Source: Sciurus carolinensis
Taxonomy: Eukaryota; Chordata; Mammalia; Rodentia; Sciuridae
Assembly (NCBI RefSeq): GCF_902686445.1
Contig: NC_062214.1
Span: forward strand, 40,433,454-40,497,453
DNA length: 64,000 bases
Reading direction: 5' to 3'
Position 1 is the first letter of the stretch. Each line of letters starts with the position of its first letter. The notes under the pieces are model-generated. The model did no database searches, had not been told where the DNA came from, and was given only the letters and a program-made list of their open reading frames with translations. Both the position numbers and the translations under genes were made by a program. Positions 44,595-56,794 of this stretch are shown here, piece after piece.

Positions 44595-46980
44595 TTAAAC
44601 CTATATAGAAGAGCCATTACAGCAAGTCAGTCCGTAGGAGCTATCCCCTGGCCCCTATGCACTGCTCACCAAGCTCTGTTGTAAATGCTTTTAGTTTTCT
44701 GGTAACTGACTTGGATCTCACTGATCTCTCACAGCATTTCAAATGCAAACATCCATCTGAAGACAAATTCCTAGAGATCTCTGAGAGTCTAAAGAAGTAA
44801 ACCTGCAAGCAGTCCATATTTCTTTTTCAGTTGCAGATGCAGATAAATTATAAAAAGGGCCATAACCATAAATGAGATCCTGCAAACTTCATGCATATAT
44901 AGTGATTGCTTCACAGGAGTTTTTTATAGAGGTGTGCATTTGAGGGTGAGATGGTGAGTGTGCACTCACCTGAGATGATTATTTTAACACATTAAATGAC
45001 ATACCAAACAGTGTGAGACATTTCAGAACTATAACTTGTTTTTGTGCATAATTTGTTGAGATGTACAAAGTAGAATTGTCAGCTGATCTATAAATCAGTC
45101 ATAGTATTCCTTGGTATTCTTTTAGTAGTGCTGTAAAGAGGAAAGCTGGTTATCTGCTTGACACAAGTAATACCAGGCATGGAGTTAGGGACCAGAATAC
45201 TAATCACTTGCCATTTATTAACCCTGTGACCTCATTTGTTGCATCTAAGAAAAAACTGACTCAGTCAGGTGATAGCTGAGCTTCAAGAGCACTACAGTGC
45301 TATGAAGATGTTAGAAATCTGCTTAAGGCCAGGGTGGAGATAGAGAAAAAATTATTAGAAAGTTGCTACTATACCCAATTCCTTCTTAAAAATATCACAT
45401 TCAGCTGGTACATATTTATTCACCAGTGAAACACCATTAGAAATGTAAACACAGCTTGAAACTGATTTCTCTTTGCATGACTAAAACTCTAATTCAGTAC
45501 TTTTCCTAATCTCATTCATACCTTCTTCCTGACTCCACCCTACCTTTGTATTTATTGCTATTTAAAAGCAAGAACACCTCTTGGCATTCCCAGGAGTTTA
45601 CCCTGCCATCATTTCTACCTTATTACTGAACCCAATGAAATACTCTTCCCTGAATCATCTGTGTGAATAAGCATTCACTCTGAAACCTTCACCTGTCTCT
45701 GCTCTCAAAGCAGTTTTCCTCAGATTGTTAAGTGATTTAGAATAGTTTTACTGTTTCCTTTTACAGTTAATCAGCATTAAATAAAAATATTATCTGCTTA
45801 CACTTATCTACCCAGGAAACTGAAGTATACCCTATATCTCAAATTACTCTGATCATGGAAAAAATTAGAATACAAATTCTGAAGTTTGACAAAATTTTTA
45901 AAAAGTGCTTTTGATATTTTACTAAGCAAATTAATGACTGAAAGAAACACATCTACAGCATTCTATCCTCTTCTGATTTGAATAATTGGTGTACTTTTCT
46001 TCTGCAAATTATTCAAATATACTGGTTCTAGTTAAAAAAGACTTGGCTTCAATTCACAGTGAAAGTAAATATTTTGAACTTTTCCATGAATGGTGAGTGC
46101 AGTTTAGTCAAGACTATCATTTTTATGAATTATATAAAAATACTGCTCTCTTTTACTCATGAAAAAGAGAATCTGGCCATATACTTGAAAAGTGACAATA
46201 ATTGACTCAGCTGATATCAATAGCTCAATATTCATGTCAGGCAAATTTAAACCAGGATGCTGGGATAAAGCCACAGATAGACATCCCTGTGGCTCCACAT
46301 ATGGAGCATAGAGAACTCCCAACACCTGGGAGTAATAGAGAATGCAAATAACTCCCATGAACACATTCAGTTGGAGCCAGATTATCACAGTACAATAAAC
46401 CACTCCCCAGGAATAAATCAGGGACATTGTCCGTCCACCTGCCTTAACTCTTTCAAGACTCCTGGGTGTCTCTCAGTGATTACTTCTGTGTACTTAAGTG
46501 ATACTCCAGTGACAACTTAAAGACCCTAATGTGGCTACCAAAATTGCCTGGTAATTTTTAAGTATTGGAGAATTATATCCTAGAGAACCTGTTTAAAAGC
46601 CATGAACTTAAATGCCTGTAAGAAGCAGGTGGTAACACATGAGTGAAGCTTGTAATGGGGGCAATAGAAAGAGGAAAAGCAACTCTCCCTGCTAAAGGGG
46701 ATAGCCATTCTGGTCCTCTGCTCTTGTTAATGATTACCAGGTCTGAATGTGAGCTCAGAGTTAGAAATTTAGATTTTCAAGTAAAATCTTCTGAATTTTA
46801 AGTGTTGGTGAATTTAATTAAATTTTAAAATATTGAATTTTAAGTATCCTATCTTGAGTTTCAGGGAATTCTAAAGCCTATAATTCTTTATTTTTCTTTC
46901 CCCAAAAAGTTGAGTCCTCTAGGATTTGGGCCTTCAGAATGGGAGAAAAATCTCTGCACAATATATTATTCTCCTTCATG
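44595..46980. other. mostly unique DNA; possible MIR remnant at 45180-45250
   Basis: TTATTAACCCTGTGACCTCATTTGTTGCATC at 45215 is MIR-like but too short to be sure. A 107-codon minus-strand frame at 46104-46427 has no recognisable domain. Otherwise nothing is recognised. Confidence 0.35.
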
Positions 46981-46984
46981 TTTT

Positions 46985-47590
46985 GATGCATTAGTCAGTA
47001 TAGGCTAGGTTATGCCACACAACAAAACAAAATGAGTGTTCAGTGACTTACCACATCAAACCTTAACCCTAGCTCTTACTCCATGTTTATTACAGTATGA
47101 TTAATGAACATGGTTTACTCAGAGATTCCAGACTATCAAATGGCCTATTTCTTTGTGATACTGTCATCTCAAAATATAACTTTTAGTGAGTCTATAACTT
47201 AGGAAGAGAACAGCAGTAACACATCAATTTTGTTTGAAAGTGATACATATTACTTCAATTCATGGCTCTTTGATCAGAAATGGTCAAGTATTTCCAAGTG
47301 AACTGCAAGGGAGGCTAGGAAATATGAGGTACTGCATGAGATACTGGCTAAGCAGTACTGTTTCTACCTTAGTATTTTCTTCAATGTTAAGCTCAAGCCT
47401 AAGGCTCCCATTAATAAGCAACTATGATGGTTTCACCCCCAAATCCTTATAGATACTAAAACTGGTCTCTATAGGCATGATATGAAATTTATCAAAAGAA
47501 CTCTTTAAGTCTTATGAATAAAATTTAAGGGTCTCCTTATAAACAGCTGCCTTTCCTGTTTTCTTTCTGAGTCATTATCACTGCCCTGGA
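46985..47590. other. unique DNA with a possible old repeat at its start
   Basis: TCAGTATAGGCTAGGTTATGCCAC...CAGTGACTTACC near 46993-47054 resembles the start of an ancient eutherian repeat whose name I cannot give. Nothing else is recognised. Confidence 0.3.
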
Positions 47591-47592
47591 GC

Positions 47593-47593
47593 A

Positions 47594-47624
<31 letters not shown>

Positions 47625-47637
47625 CAAAACAAAAAAC
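47593..47637. repeat. (AAAAC)n microsatellite
   Basis: About eight AAAAC units, with A-rich ends. Confidence 0.95.
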
Positions 47638-47639
47638 TA

Positions 47640-48280
47640 ACTGAAGGGCTTGACTAGAACATGCCTTCCTCAATAATCTTTAAACACACTGCTTAGTCCA
47701 AAATATTGTACAGAAGGAGAAGAAAGTTCTCCTGGTGAACTCCTGCCTTGAATAGTTCTATCCCTCAATTCTATTCTGGGTTGCTCAGAAATACAAACCT
47801 CCTACTAAAGCTGTCATGGTAATGTGTGTATGTGGGGGGTGTGCAATGTACAAAGGTTTGTACTTTCAGTCAAAGACTTGACTAATTTGGGCAGAAAGCT
47901 CTCTAATACACATACTTGGGCAGATTTTAGGTTTGAGGATCAATTGTTTTGGAAAAAAAAATTGAATAGAATGACGACTGCCAACTCTCATGGGTAACTT
48001 TTAGTTACAACTGATGGAAAACTTAACTCAGACTAGCTCAAGCAAGAAAAGGAATTCCTTTTCTCTAGCAATTAGAAGTTCAGGGAAGAACTGGCTCCCA
48101 TTACAGCTGGATTCAACACTCAAACTGTGCAACAGATACCCACACTATCACTATTTTGTTATTCTCCACGCTGGCATTATTTTGAGTCACTACACTTTCA
48201 GCTCATTTCAGCTGACTCAAGATAGCAGCTCCAGCTTTATAACCCCTCAGGTTCATGTTTAGCCAAAAATAAATAAATAA
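47640..48280. other. unique DNA; possible old repeat at 48010-48245
   Basis: CTCAGACTAGCTCAAGCAAGAAAAGGAATTCC followed later by AGATAGCAGCTCCAGC resembles a decayed eutherian interspersed repeat that I cannot name. The 82-codon frame at 48014-48262 lies over it and is not convincing. Confidence 0.3.
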
Positions 48281-48283
48281 TTA

Positions 48284-48285
48284 TA

Positions 48286-48320
<35 letters not shown>

Positions 48321-48351
48321 TTATATAGAGAGAGGGAAGAGAGAGAGAGAA
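48284..48351. repeat. compound microsatellite (TG)n-(TA)n-(GA)n
   Basis: TG, TA and GA dinucleotide blocks in immediate succession. Confidence 0.95.
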
Positions 48352-48354
48352 AGC

Positions 48355-51300
48355 CTTCCTTACTTCCTTAAAATCCTGACATTTACTCTAATTGGACCAA
48401 CTTGGGTTACATACCTTTCCTAAATCTATCACTTTAACTTCCATTATGCAACCCTCATATTTTAAAATTTCTATCAATTATTATTTTTTCTATTTTCAAT
48501 TGATTATTTCTATCAGTTGTACCTGCTAATTTGCACATTATCATCATATCCCTGGTAGATAAGATTCTCCTAAAGAAATTGAACTCTTAAGGATATGTTT
48601 TGGTCTACAATGTAGATCTGAGTAGTTAATATAGAAACATTTTTACTGAAGCCACTATTTTATTTTGAATATGGTGCAACTTATACATGTGGAAACATGT
48701 GGATAAATGGAAACATTTTGGATGTCTTTAACAAATAGTCAAGGATTATAACTTCTGGATTTCTGTTTATATTTAGACAAGTCAAGAAGGTAGAGACAGA
48801 AATGATTATTCTCCAAATAGTTTCCCCAAAACTTTTTCCTTTATTTTAGGGGGGAACCCTATTTATAGATAGTTTCCTTTTGAAAATATTTATAATATCA
48901 CTAGTTTATTGTAAATTCAGTGTTTACATTCTTAGGAAAATACACCCTACAAATTTCCTTGCAAATATTCAGCTTTGTGGTAGGTTTAAACTTTATAATT
49001 AAATATATTTGTGTTTAAAAGAAGAACTTAGCTATTTAGAGTCTATAAAATCTCATACAGGGAACAAATAAGTATTGCAATTTTATCTTTAGCAAATTAT
49101 GGAAGGCATTTATTTGTTTGGGAGGTGCCATAATAATATGAAATACACAAAGTGGCAATGACCATGGCTGAGGATTAGAGATGAGACTTATATTATTTAA
49201 ACCTGCAAACATATTGATTCAATGTTTTCCAAAGTGTATTTTTTTTCTTTTAAGATTCACTGAAATATGTATTTTAAGCTATGACACATGTTATATTATT
49301 CTAGAATTTAGGACTTGGAGGAATTTCTCAAACACTTATTACCAACCTCTTTCATAACCTTTATGACAGTATGATAATCATAAATCATACATCTATATAT
49401 CTGACATTAGGTTATCAATAACTTGAAGAAAATGGGTAATTCTCACTCATTTTTGAGCATTCAGGATCTTTTGGTATTGGGTAATACAAAATACATCTAA
49501 CCTTTTTTTTTTTTGTTTCCCCTAATTATATTTTTATATTTAATCAGATAGACTGGAGAATTCGTTGCAATCTCTGTTTTCCTCTTGAAAATTAAAAGTA
49601 GCCATTGTCATATTAAGTTTTCTGAACATCCTATAGTAAACGAAAAACAAAAACATATTTTACATGATATTTCTCAAATTTATGTTGACCACAGTTTTCT
49701 TTTTTTCACAAATGGCTATTAATATCCTGCAGTCACAAAACAATCTTAAAGACAGGTGTTGACTTCTCCACAGTACTTTAAAAAACATCTTGGTAAACAT
49801 CCTTTTCACAAAATTTAGACACTTTCTAGTTCAATCAATAGACAAAGGAGCTTTTCACTGTACAAATATTGATTGAGATTATATTTTCATTCAAGATTCC
49901 CAGGTAGAAGAAAAGGGTCGGTTTCCTAGAAACAGGAGCAAGCCACTTGCCAAGTCCTGACATAAATCACTGTTCACTATTATAAATCACAAATCCATTA
50001 GCCACTGAGAAGATTTCTTTTGTTTTATTCTCAAATTGCAATGAAAATCATTCTTAAAGTAATTCCTTTAGTAACATGCTTATCAAAGTAAAAGTCTTTA
50101 AAATTAACATTTTCTAACATGTAATTTTCACAGTTAATTCCTGACAAAGCAGACTAGGAAAAGAAAAACAAACTTCCGTGACAGTGAATGTAATATAACT
50201 AGGGTTTAGTCATTGTGGTAGCAGCTACTGGTTAATTTAGCTATTTTTTTAGGAGAGTTGAATGTGAAACTATTGCCTTATAACTTGGTCTGTTTGGGTA
50301 TTTTATACTAATAGTACAAAGAGTTTGATATAACTTGGAAGTATATTATCCATACTGTGACTTTATGTGCTTTTAGTTTAAAAGTAATTGCCTTTCTCTA
50401 TCAATGCATGGGAACCTACGCTAATTTTATATTTGAATCTTAAAAGTGATTCTGCTAGAAAAACTCATTGCCAACATGGTGAAATTGATGGAGTGCACAG
50501 TTTCAGGCAGCAAACTCAGCAAACTATCAAAGCCACATAAAAAGTCTCAGGAAGACATAGCCCCAGGAGGAAATCTTCCTCTGAGGTCCTTGTAAGTGCA
50601 AGACACTTACCAATGTAGCTGAAAATCGATTTTTTTACCTTGAAGAATTCAAAATATAAATAAGGACAGCTCATCCCTATTGCATCATTATAAAACATAG
50701 CTAACAATATTCTTATGATCAATAAACTGAGAAGAATCAAAATCAAAGCCACAAGGTTACTTTTCAAAATGATATGACTAAAAAAGCAGAAGAACTAATC
50801 GCAGAAAATTTAGAAAAGCAGGACCCTACAAAGCACAAAAAGAAATAGCTCACCATCCTACCTCCAAAACAACTGCATTGTGCTAGCATAGTGCATTCCA
50901 GTCTCACTCATCTAAATTTTTTTCACTGTCATAAAGTATTTGTATTTTTCCATTTCATTTAAGAACCAAAAGAACATCGTTTTTTAATAAAATTATAATA
51001 TGTCTACACATGCCAGGATAGAATAGTATTTTTATTAATTTAAATAAACGTTTTTGTTGTTGTTGTATTGGTGCTTTTTTCCCCTCTGAGAATAAAAACA
51101 GGCTTATTGTAGGAAAGGTTTGTGACAGCTCTTTGCGTGAGTACGTGCACAGATTTCAAGATTACTATGGTCTGTGAGGAATATTTCATAGGAACATCAG
51201 CAAAAGTCCTTCATTTCTGTTCTCAGTTCTCTAATTTAAGCATAGAAAGAAGAAGACAGCATGAAATAAGCAAGCCCATGAATTATCTTATTAGTAGTTG

Positions 51301-53360
51301 TTCTTTGGAATGGTCAAAAATGATTAACTCCAGCCAGATAAATAATTACAGTGAAGAAGCCTGATCTGCTAAATTAGCTAAATAAGCTAAAATGTGTGAG
51401 AATGATTTCACCTACATTACACCACCAAACCTTTAGTTTCTTGGGCCTTCTGAACCTTGCCTTCAAAAGTCCCCTCAACATTTCCCTGGTACTCTTGAAC
51501 CAATACCTTGGTTCCTCTCTTGTCCTTGGAATTATGTACCAAAGTTTGACTGGAATTGCTCCTTGGCAACCTTTTATTGACATGTCTATGACAATTTTAC
51601 CTTTCCACCTGATTCTCAGAATAGTGTTTAAAATGTAAATCCCTAGGAGGTTCATTTTTATTTCCCTCAAATCTCAACTATTCAAAAAGATGTAGTTCAA
51701 TGTGATTTTGTGTAGGACACATTTCTGATCATTACAAACCTTAGACATTGGCCTAACATAAGGGGAAGATAGATAAATATGCTTTTTTTTTTTTTTACAG
51801 ATATTTGGTAGTATTAATTCTAACCACTGATCTTTGAGCATAGTTGTTAAAAAAAATCATATACAGTTTCAATAAAACTCCAAGCACTTTTGGGCACCAG
51901 ATAGTGAGTGTTCACCAACTTTTTTCTAGGACTGCATATTTGGTATTTTATAATGACTTCTTTACCCCAGAAACCTGAATTCTAATGAAACCACAAAGTG
52001 AGTCAAACATCAGATCTTCATGTTTTTCAGTAGAAAACAACAATGACAATAACGCCCAGAATCATCTATAGTTTGGCATATATTCCAAAGATGCTACCTA
52101 TCTCACTCTCATCTTTTAAGGTAGTGTTATATTTAGTTGTCTTTTCATGAAAGTATATTTTACCTGGATTTGAAGATTAAGTTTCTTAATCTTCATGTGA
52201 AGAACACAGACAAACTCTGAAAGAGATTTGGACTGAGTAGAAGAAGGCAGCAGACCATGAAAGAATAGGAATGTTCTACAAGATTACTAGCTTTGGCAAT
52301 TCCTATAGAATGTCTCGGTTTAAAGTTTCATCACTTCAACTTCAAAGCAGCCCAGACCATACAAGGACTGGACTTTATTGCATCAGTCCCAACACTTTTT
52401 GCTTCCATTCCAAAAGTCCAAACTGTACTTATTGTATTGTGGTGTGGAGTCAAGCTGCAAGGGAGCATTCTCAGTATGCTGAAAAATCTGAAAATGAAAT
52501 GAATTTCGCAACTGGAAAATCCAGTTACCAGGCATGAGCAAATGGCTGCATTTGTTTTAGATTCTTTTGCTAGTCACTCCATTTTCTTCTAATTTAACAA
52601 GGCTCATGTATGAAATTAGACTCAGCTGTTATTTATCACTGAACTCCAAAGTCTAAGGTATGAATTGTTCCTCTCATACATAAGGGTTTTCTTTTAACTT
52701 TCTTGTTCTCTTTCCCTCTTTCTTCACCTATAATATGTCTTTCATATTATATGTCATCCTCCTTGGATATGAGCTCAAAGTGAATTGTACCATCTCTAGT
52801 ATCCATCTAGAAAAGACAGATAACTACTCTCTGTCTCTGAATGGACAAAGTGTTGTATTGAGGAGCAAGTTTCAGTATCATTTTAACAGAGGAATTCTGA
52901 TTTTTTTTCAGGGTTGCTTGTAAAGTGCTTAAATAAGGATCTCCTTTCTTGTTTGGAGCTTTTGATCTGTGCTGTGTCTACTTTCAAAAGGCGATTAAAG
53001 ATGACTTAAAATACAAGGCACAAGCATTAACACATCATTAAAATAAAGAGTTAAAAGTCATGGATAGGAAAAGGTAAAAATAAGCCAGCAGAAAAAGTGA
53101 GGTCCTAAAGTTAAGCAGGGGTATCCTACTCAGAGCCCCATGGCAACCAAGCAGAAAGGAGAAATGATGGATTACTTAATCCTTATTAACGGGTTTTGGT
53201 AGAAGCAGAAAGGAAACATACTGGGTCATTAGGCATGGCAATTTTCTGTTTAACTGAATTGTGGAAGGCATTTGTTTATAATTTTTGAAAGATAGAATAG
53301 ATGATATTATTTTAATAATTTTAAAACATTTTATGGAAACATTATCTGTTGAGAAAAAGA
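48355..53360. other. 5 kb of AT-rich unique DNA
   Basis: The longest stretch without a repeat that I can name. T runs occur near 49502-49514 and 51784-51797. Opposing open frames at 51374-51670 and further frames at 51122-51364, 52271-52537 and 52735-52923 show no domain that I recognise. Old, unrecognised repeats may be present. Confidence 0.4.
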
Positions 53361-53366
53361 GCACAT

Positions 53367-53463
53367 GGGCTAGGGATATAGCTCAGTTGGTAGAGTGTTT
53401 GCCTTGCATGCACAAGGTCCTGGGTTCAATCCCTAGCACCACAAGAAAAAAAGAAAACAAAGG
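53367..53463 (+). mobile_element. ID SINE with intact tRNA-like promoter boxes
   Basis: GGGCTAGGGATATAGCTCAG begins a tRNA-Ala-like body. The A box TAGCTCAGTTGG and the B box GGTTCAATCCC are both legible, followed by CTAGCACCACA and an A-rich tail. Flanks GAGCACAT and GAGCATAT may be an imperfect target-site duplication. It is the best preserved ID here, though not a genuine tRNA gene. Confidence 0.92.
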
Positions 53464-53469
53464 AGCATA

Positions 53470-53748
53470 TAAGTGATAGAAGAATTTTCACAAGCTGAGC
53501 ACATCTGTGTAACATGTACCTGAAGTAAAATAGAGAATGTCTAGCATTTCTGAAGATCCCTGTCTCCTTCCAGTTGACTTCTTAGATCAAAAATTGGTTT
53601 TAGTTGTTTTGTTTCAGTGTATTTTAAAATACATTTCAACAATTTGTCTTCACTTTAAAAGTGATGATTTTATTCACTCATGATTTCAACCCATCCATTC
53701 ATTCACTTATTGATCCATTCAAAAACATTTTTAACAATAACTTGTACT
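53470..53748. other. unique DNA, nothing recognised
   Basis: No gene or recognised repeat. Confidence 0.3.
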
Positions 53749-53750
53749 CA

Positions 53751-53944
53751 TTTCTTTGTTTGTTTATGGTACTGGGGATTGAACCCTGGGATGCTATATC
53801 ACTGAACTACATTCCCAGTCTTTTTTATTTTTAATTTTGAGACAGGGTCTTGATAAGTTGCTGAGGCTGTCCTTGAACTCCTGATTCTCCTATTTCAACA
53901 TTCCTAGTACCTGGGAGTACAGTCATGTACCACCACACATGGCT
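53751..53944 (-). mobile_element. B1-ID dimeric SINE, antisense
   Basis: From the left: (TTTG)n tail, antisense ID half GGTACTGGGGATTGAACCC, T-rich linker, then antisense B1 half GAGACAGGGTCTTGATAAGTTGCTGAGGC, CCTTGAACTCCTG, GTACCTGGGAGTACAG and ACCACCACACATGGCT. Confidence 0.9.
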
Positions 53945-53949
53945 ATTCA

Positions 53950-55095
53950 AAAATTCTTGAAATTCTACCATACTAATGACAACCATAAAGTTTGGAGTGC
54001 TTTCGTGCTTTACGTTCTTTTTATTATTATTATTATTATTTACTTTGCATGAAACTAAAAGTCACCTTTTTTTTCCATTTTCCTCTTTAGTTTTGTTTGG
54101 TACGTGATTAGATAAATGTTGACACGTGGAAATTAATGTTACTACCATCTCATGCTATACCTGACCAATTCCAGTTGTCCCCAAACTCCTTTATGCTACC
54201 CTTTGTAGTTGTATTTTTCCTGACCCCTAAGTCCTAGCTACTTCTGTTGAAGCATTTATTTTGAGTTTGTAGACAGTAACAAGGAAACATTTCTTCTTCA
54301 TTTCTCAACCAAAAACTTTCCATTTCGTCTTTTTCTCCTTTACATCAACATCATACTAAAGCTATTTCATTTTTTGATTGCAGAAGCCACAGTTTTTCTG
54401 TCCATGTTAAGAAGATAGTTTTCTGATGGTCAAAAACCTCAGCGTTCCACCAGACTGATTAACCTTGTTTCCTGAACAAGATATGTTTTTTATTTTTTCT
54501 TCCCAGAGGTTGGGTCACAGAAATTTGGCCTTTGAGTGAAGATCACTTTGAATCTTCCACTATGAGTGTAACTTATCCCAAGATGGAATGGAAAAGAAAT
54601 ACCCAGCTGATTTAGGAACAGCTGGCAGAAACATCCTGAAATGCAGAAATATCCTTGTGAGTTTTTAGAAATCTAGTTTTCTATGAAAATGTTTGCTTTT
54701 CCCTAATTAATCAACCCAGATAATTTCCCCCAAGTTGTTTTTAGCACATTGTAGTAACACTGATAACAGTGAAGTAGGTGTTATGTTGGAAGAAAATCAA
54801 TCAGCTTAAATTGTTTTATACATAGCAGCAGCCAGCAAATGGTTCCTGTGATTTAATGATCCTCTGACTTCTAACTTTCAAAGGGATTATTTCTTAATAC
54901 ATTTGCCTAGGTAAAAGAGTGAGTATGAACTGCAAAATATGCTCCATTGACAACTTTCACAATCTTTTAGATAATATGTCCTATTTCAGATGCAAAATAT
55001 ATTCTATAGAGATGATATAATAAAGTCAAGCAAAGAACACTGAAAACACCTTTCTCTTATGACCCCAGAAGCAGTCACTCTTCTTTTTATTTTAC
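53950..55095. other. unique DNA with (TTA)n at 54018-54041
   Basis: A short TTA repeat; otherwise no gene or recognised repeat. Confidence 0.35.
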
Positions 55096-55101
55096 AACAG
55101 A

Positions 55102-55294
55102 AATTTTATTTTATTTTATTTTGCTACGGGGGGTTGAACTCAGGGACACTCAACCACTGAGTCTCATGCCCAGCCCTATTTTGTATTTTATTTAGAGACA
55201 GGGTCTCACTGAGTTGCTTGGTGCCTCACCATTGCTGAGGTTGGTTTTGAACTTGAGATTTTCCTGCCTCAAGCTCCTGAGCCACTGGTATAAT
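55102..55294 (-). mobile_element. B1-ID dimeric SINE, antisense, truncated
   Basis: (ATTTT)n tail, antisense ID half GGGGGGTTGAACTCAGGGAC and ACTGAGTCTCATGCCCAGCCC, then antisense B1 half AGAGACAGGGTCTCACTGAG with an extra CTTGGTGCCTCACCATTG segment typical of a subfamily, then TGAACTTGAGATTTTCCTGCCTC and CCTGAGCCACTGG. The B1 5' end (right side) is missing. Confidence 0.88.
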
Positions 55295-55299
55295 GGAAA

Positions 55300-56260
55300 C
55301 TTTAAAGCATATGTTAGAGAAAATAGTGTAGTGAACGCACTGTACTCTGCACTCATTCACAGCTCTACCAGTAATGCATTCATGTCTACTCTTAATCTCT
55401 ACCCCCAACTCCACCCAGTAGTGATTACTTTTTAAAAAATTCCCAGACAGTATATGATTTCTTTCATAACTTCAGTGTGTATGTAATTCTAACAAGTAAT
55501 GATTTTTTTTAGAAATCCAACTATATTGTCATGACCACAGCTAAAAAGCATTAATGATACTTAATGATTCCTTTGGATCATTAAGTATTCTGGAAGTACA
55601 TATTTTCTCTGATTAACTCCTTTCTTCTGTGTAAATAGTTGGAAAAATTACATAGGTGTAACCCCTTGGTGCACATTCATTCCAATTGTTTTCTTTCTTT
55701 CGTTTGTGTGTGTCTGTGTTTGTATGTGCATATATTCGCTTCCAGACTTGCTGCTGTAATAACATATTCATTTGCATTCATAAATTGACTTATAACCTGT
55801 AATACTTTTCTGAAACTATCATTCTGTAATGATATGCTTTATTCTTTTTACTCTTTTTTTCTTTATGACTACTTAGAATCTTATAGAATAGGATACTATT
55901 TTTTTTTAATTTATCATTTTCTTTTGATTGGTGGTTATGAACCTTCGTGATTCTTTGAGTAAGTGTGTCTTGTTTTTAGTTGATAAAGTAAAGACGCTTG
56001 GGTCACATGCTATGTAACATTAGTGCCACTTTGTAGTTTATCTGACACCAAGTTAGACTACTAAGAATGTAGCTACAGTTCATGTTAATCTGGAAGTTCT
56101 GAGGTGGTATAACAGGGGGATGCATGGTCACAGTTAACAGAATCCACATCTAAGTGACAGTATTTTTTTCTGAGCTCTCAGAGCCTTATGGGTTTTGATG
56201 AATCAAGGGCATTTGGCCTTGTTTACATTCTTGAAAGTCTGCATGGGAAAGACTTGTACT
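55300..56260. other. unique DNA with a short hairpin at 55557-55588
   Basis: ATACTTAATGATTCC and GGATCATTAAGTAT form an inverted repeat with a 3-nt spacer. No gene or recognised repeat. Confidence 0.35.
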
Positions 56261-56264
56261 TTGG

Positions 56265-56478
56265 AACCCGCATAAACAAAGCATGAACCCTGGCTCCAGC
56301 GTTTATTGCTGGATGACTTAGGATATATTAACATCCTGAAGTTGGAAGTGTTTTCACCTGCTTAAAGAAGATAATAATAGCCCCTAATCAGGAGGTGGTT
56401 ATGAGGATTGAATGTGGTAATGATGCAGTAAGGGCTCTGAATACTCCTTGGCAAGAGCTCAATAAACTGTAATGGCTT
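56265..56478 (+). repeat. MIR SINE
   Basis: MIR order is clear: CATGAACCCTGGCTCCAGC, GCTGGATGACTTAGGATA, AAGATAATAATAGCCCC, GTGGTTATGAGGATTGAATG, CTTGGCAAGAGCTCAATAAA. Confidence 0.78.
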
Positions 56479-56504
56479 CCAGTTACAGTTAAAAGACCAA
56501 ACTC

Positions 56505-56792
56505 AATGCCAGATGCCAGGAACAACACACGGGGTGATTCCACCTACATAAGGTGTAACAATAAAAAAGTGAATTTACACATTAGAAGTCAGATGGAAGT
56601 TACCTTTGGGAGGGCAGTGACTGTAAGGGAGCAAATGTGGGGTGTTGATAATGGCCTTGCTATGTGCTGATTACACAGGTGTTTTCAGCTTCAGAAAGCC
56701 CATCAATCTGTACACTTAAGACTATGCATTTGTTTTGGTACATATTTTGTACTTCAATTGCTAAAATTAACAAAGAATGTAAAACCAAACAA
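56505..56792 (+). repeat. ancient L1 3' end, sense (L1M type)
   Basis: AACAACACACGGGGTGATTCCACCTACAT, GTTACCTTTGGGAGGGCAGTGACTG, GATTACACAGGTGTTTTCAG, CCCATCAATCTGTACACTTAAGAC and GTACTTCAATTGCTAAA follow the old L1 3' UTR in sense orientation. Confidence 0.78.
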
Positions 56793-56794
56793 TA

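Noticed and set aside
46104..46427. 107-codon minus-strand frame
   Set aside because: No domain, no homologue recognised, and hydrophobic runs are expected by chance in AT-rich sequence.
51374..51670. Overlapping open frames on both strands (98 and 80 codons)
   Set aside because: Mutual overlap on opposite strands without a recognised family; most likely chance.
53367..53443. Candidate tRNA-Ala gene
   Set aside because: The tRNA-like part belongs to an ID SINE with an A-rich tail; the acceptor stem and anticodon arm are not those of a working tRNA.
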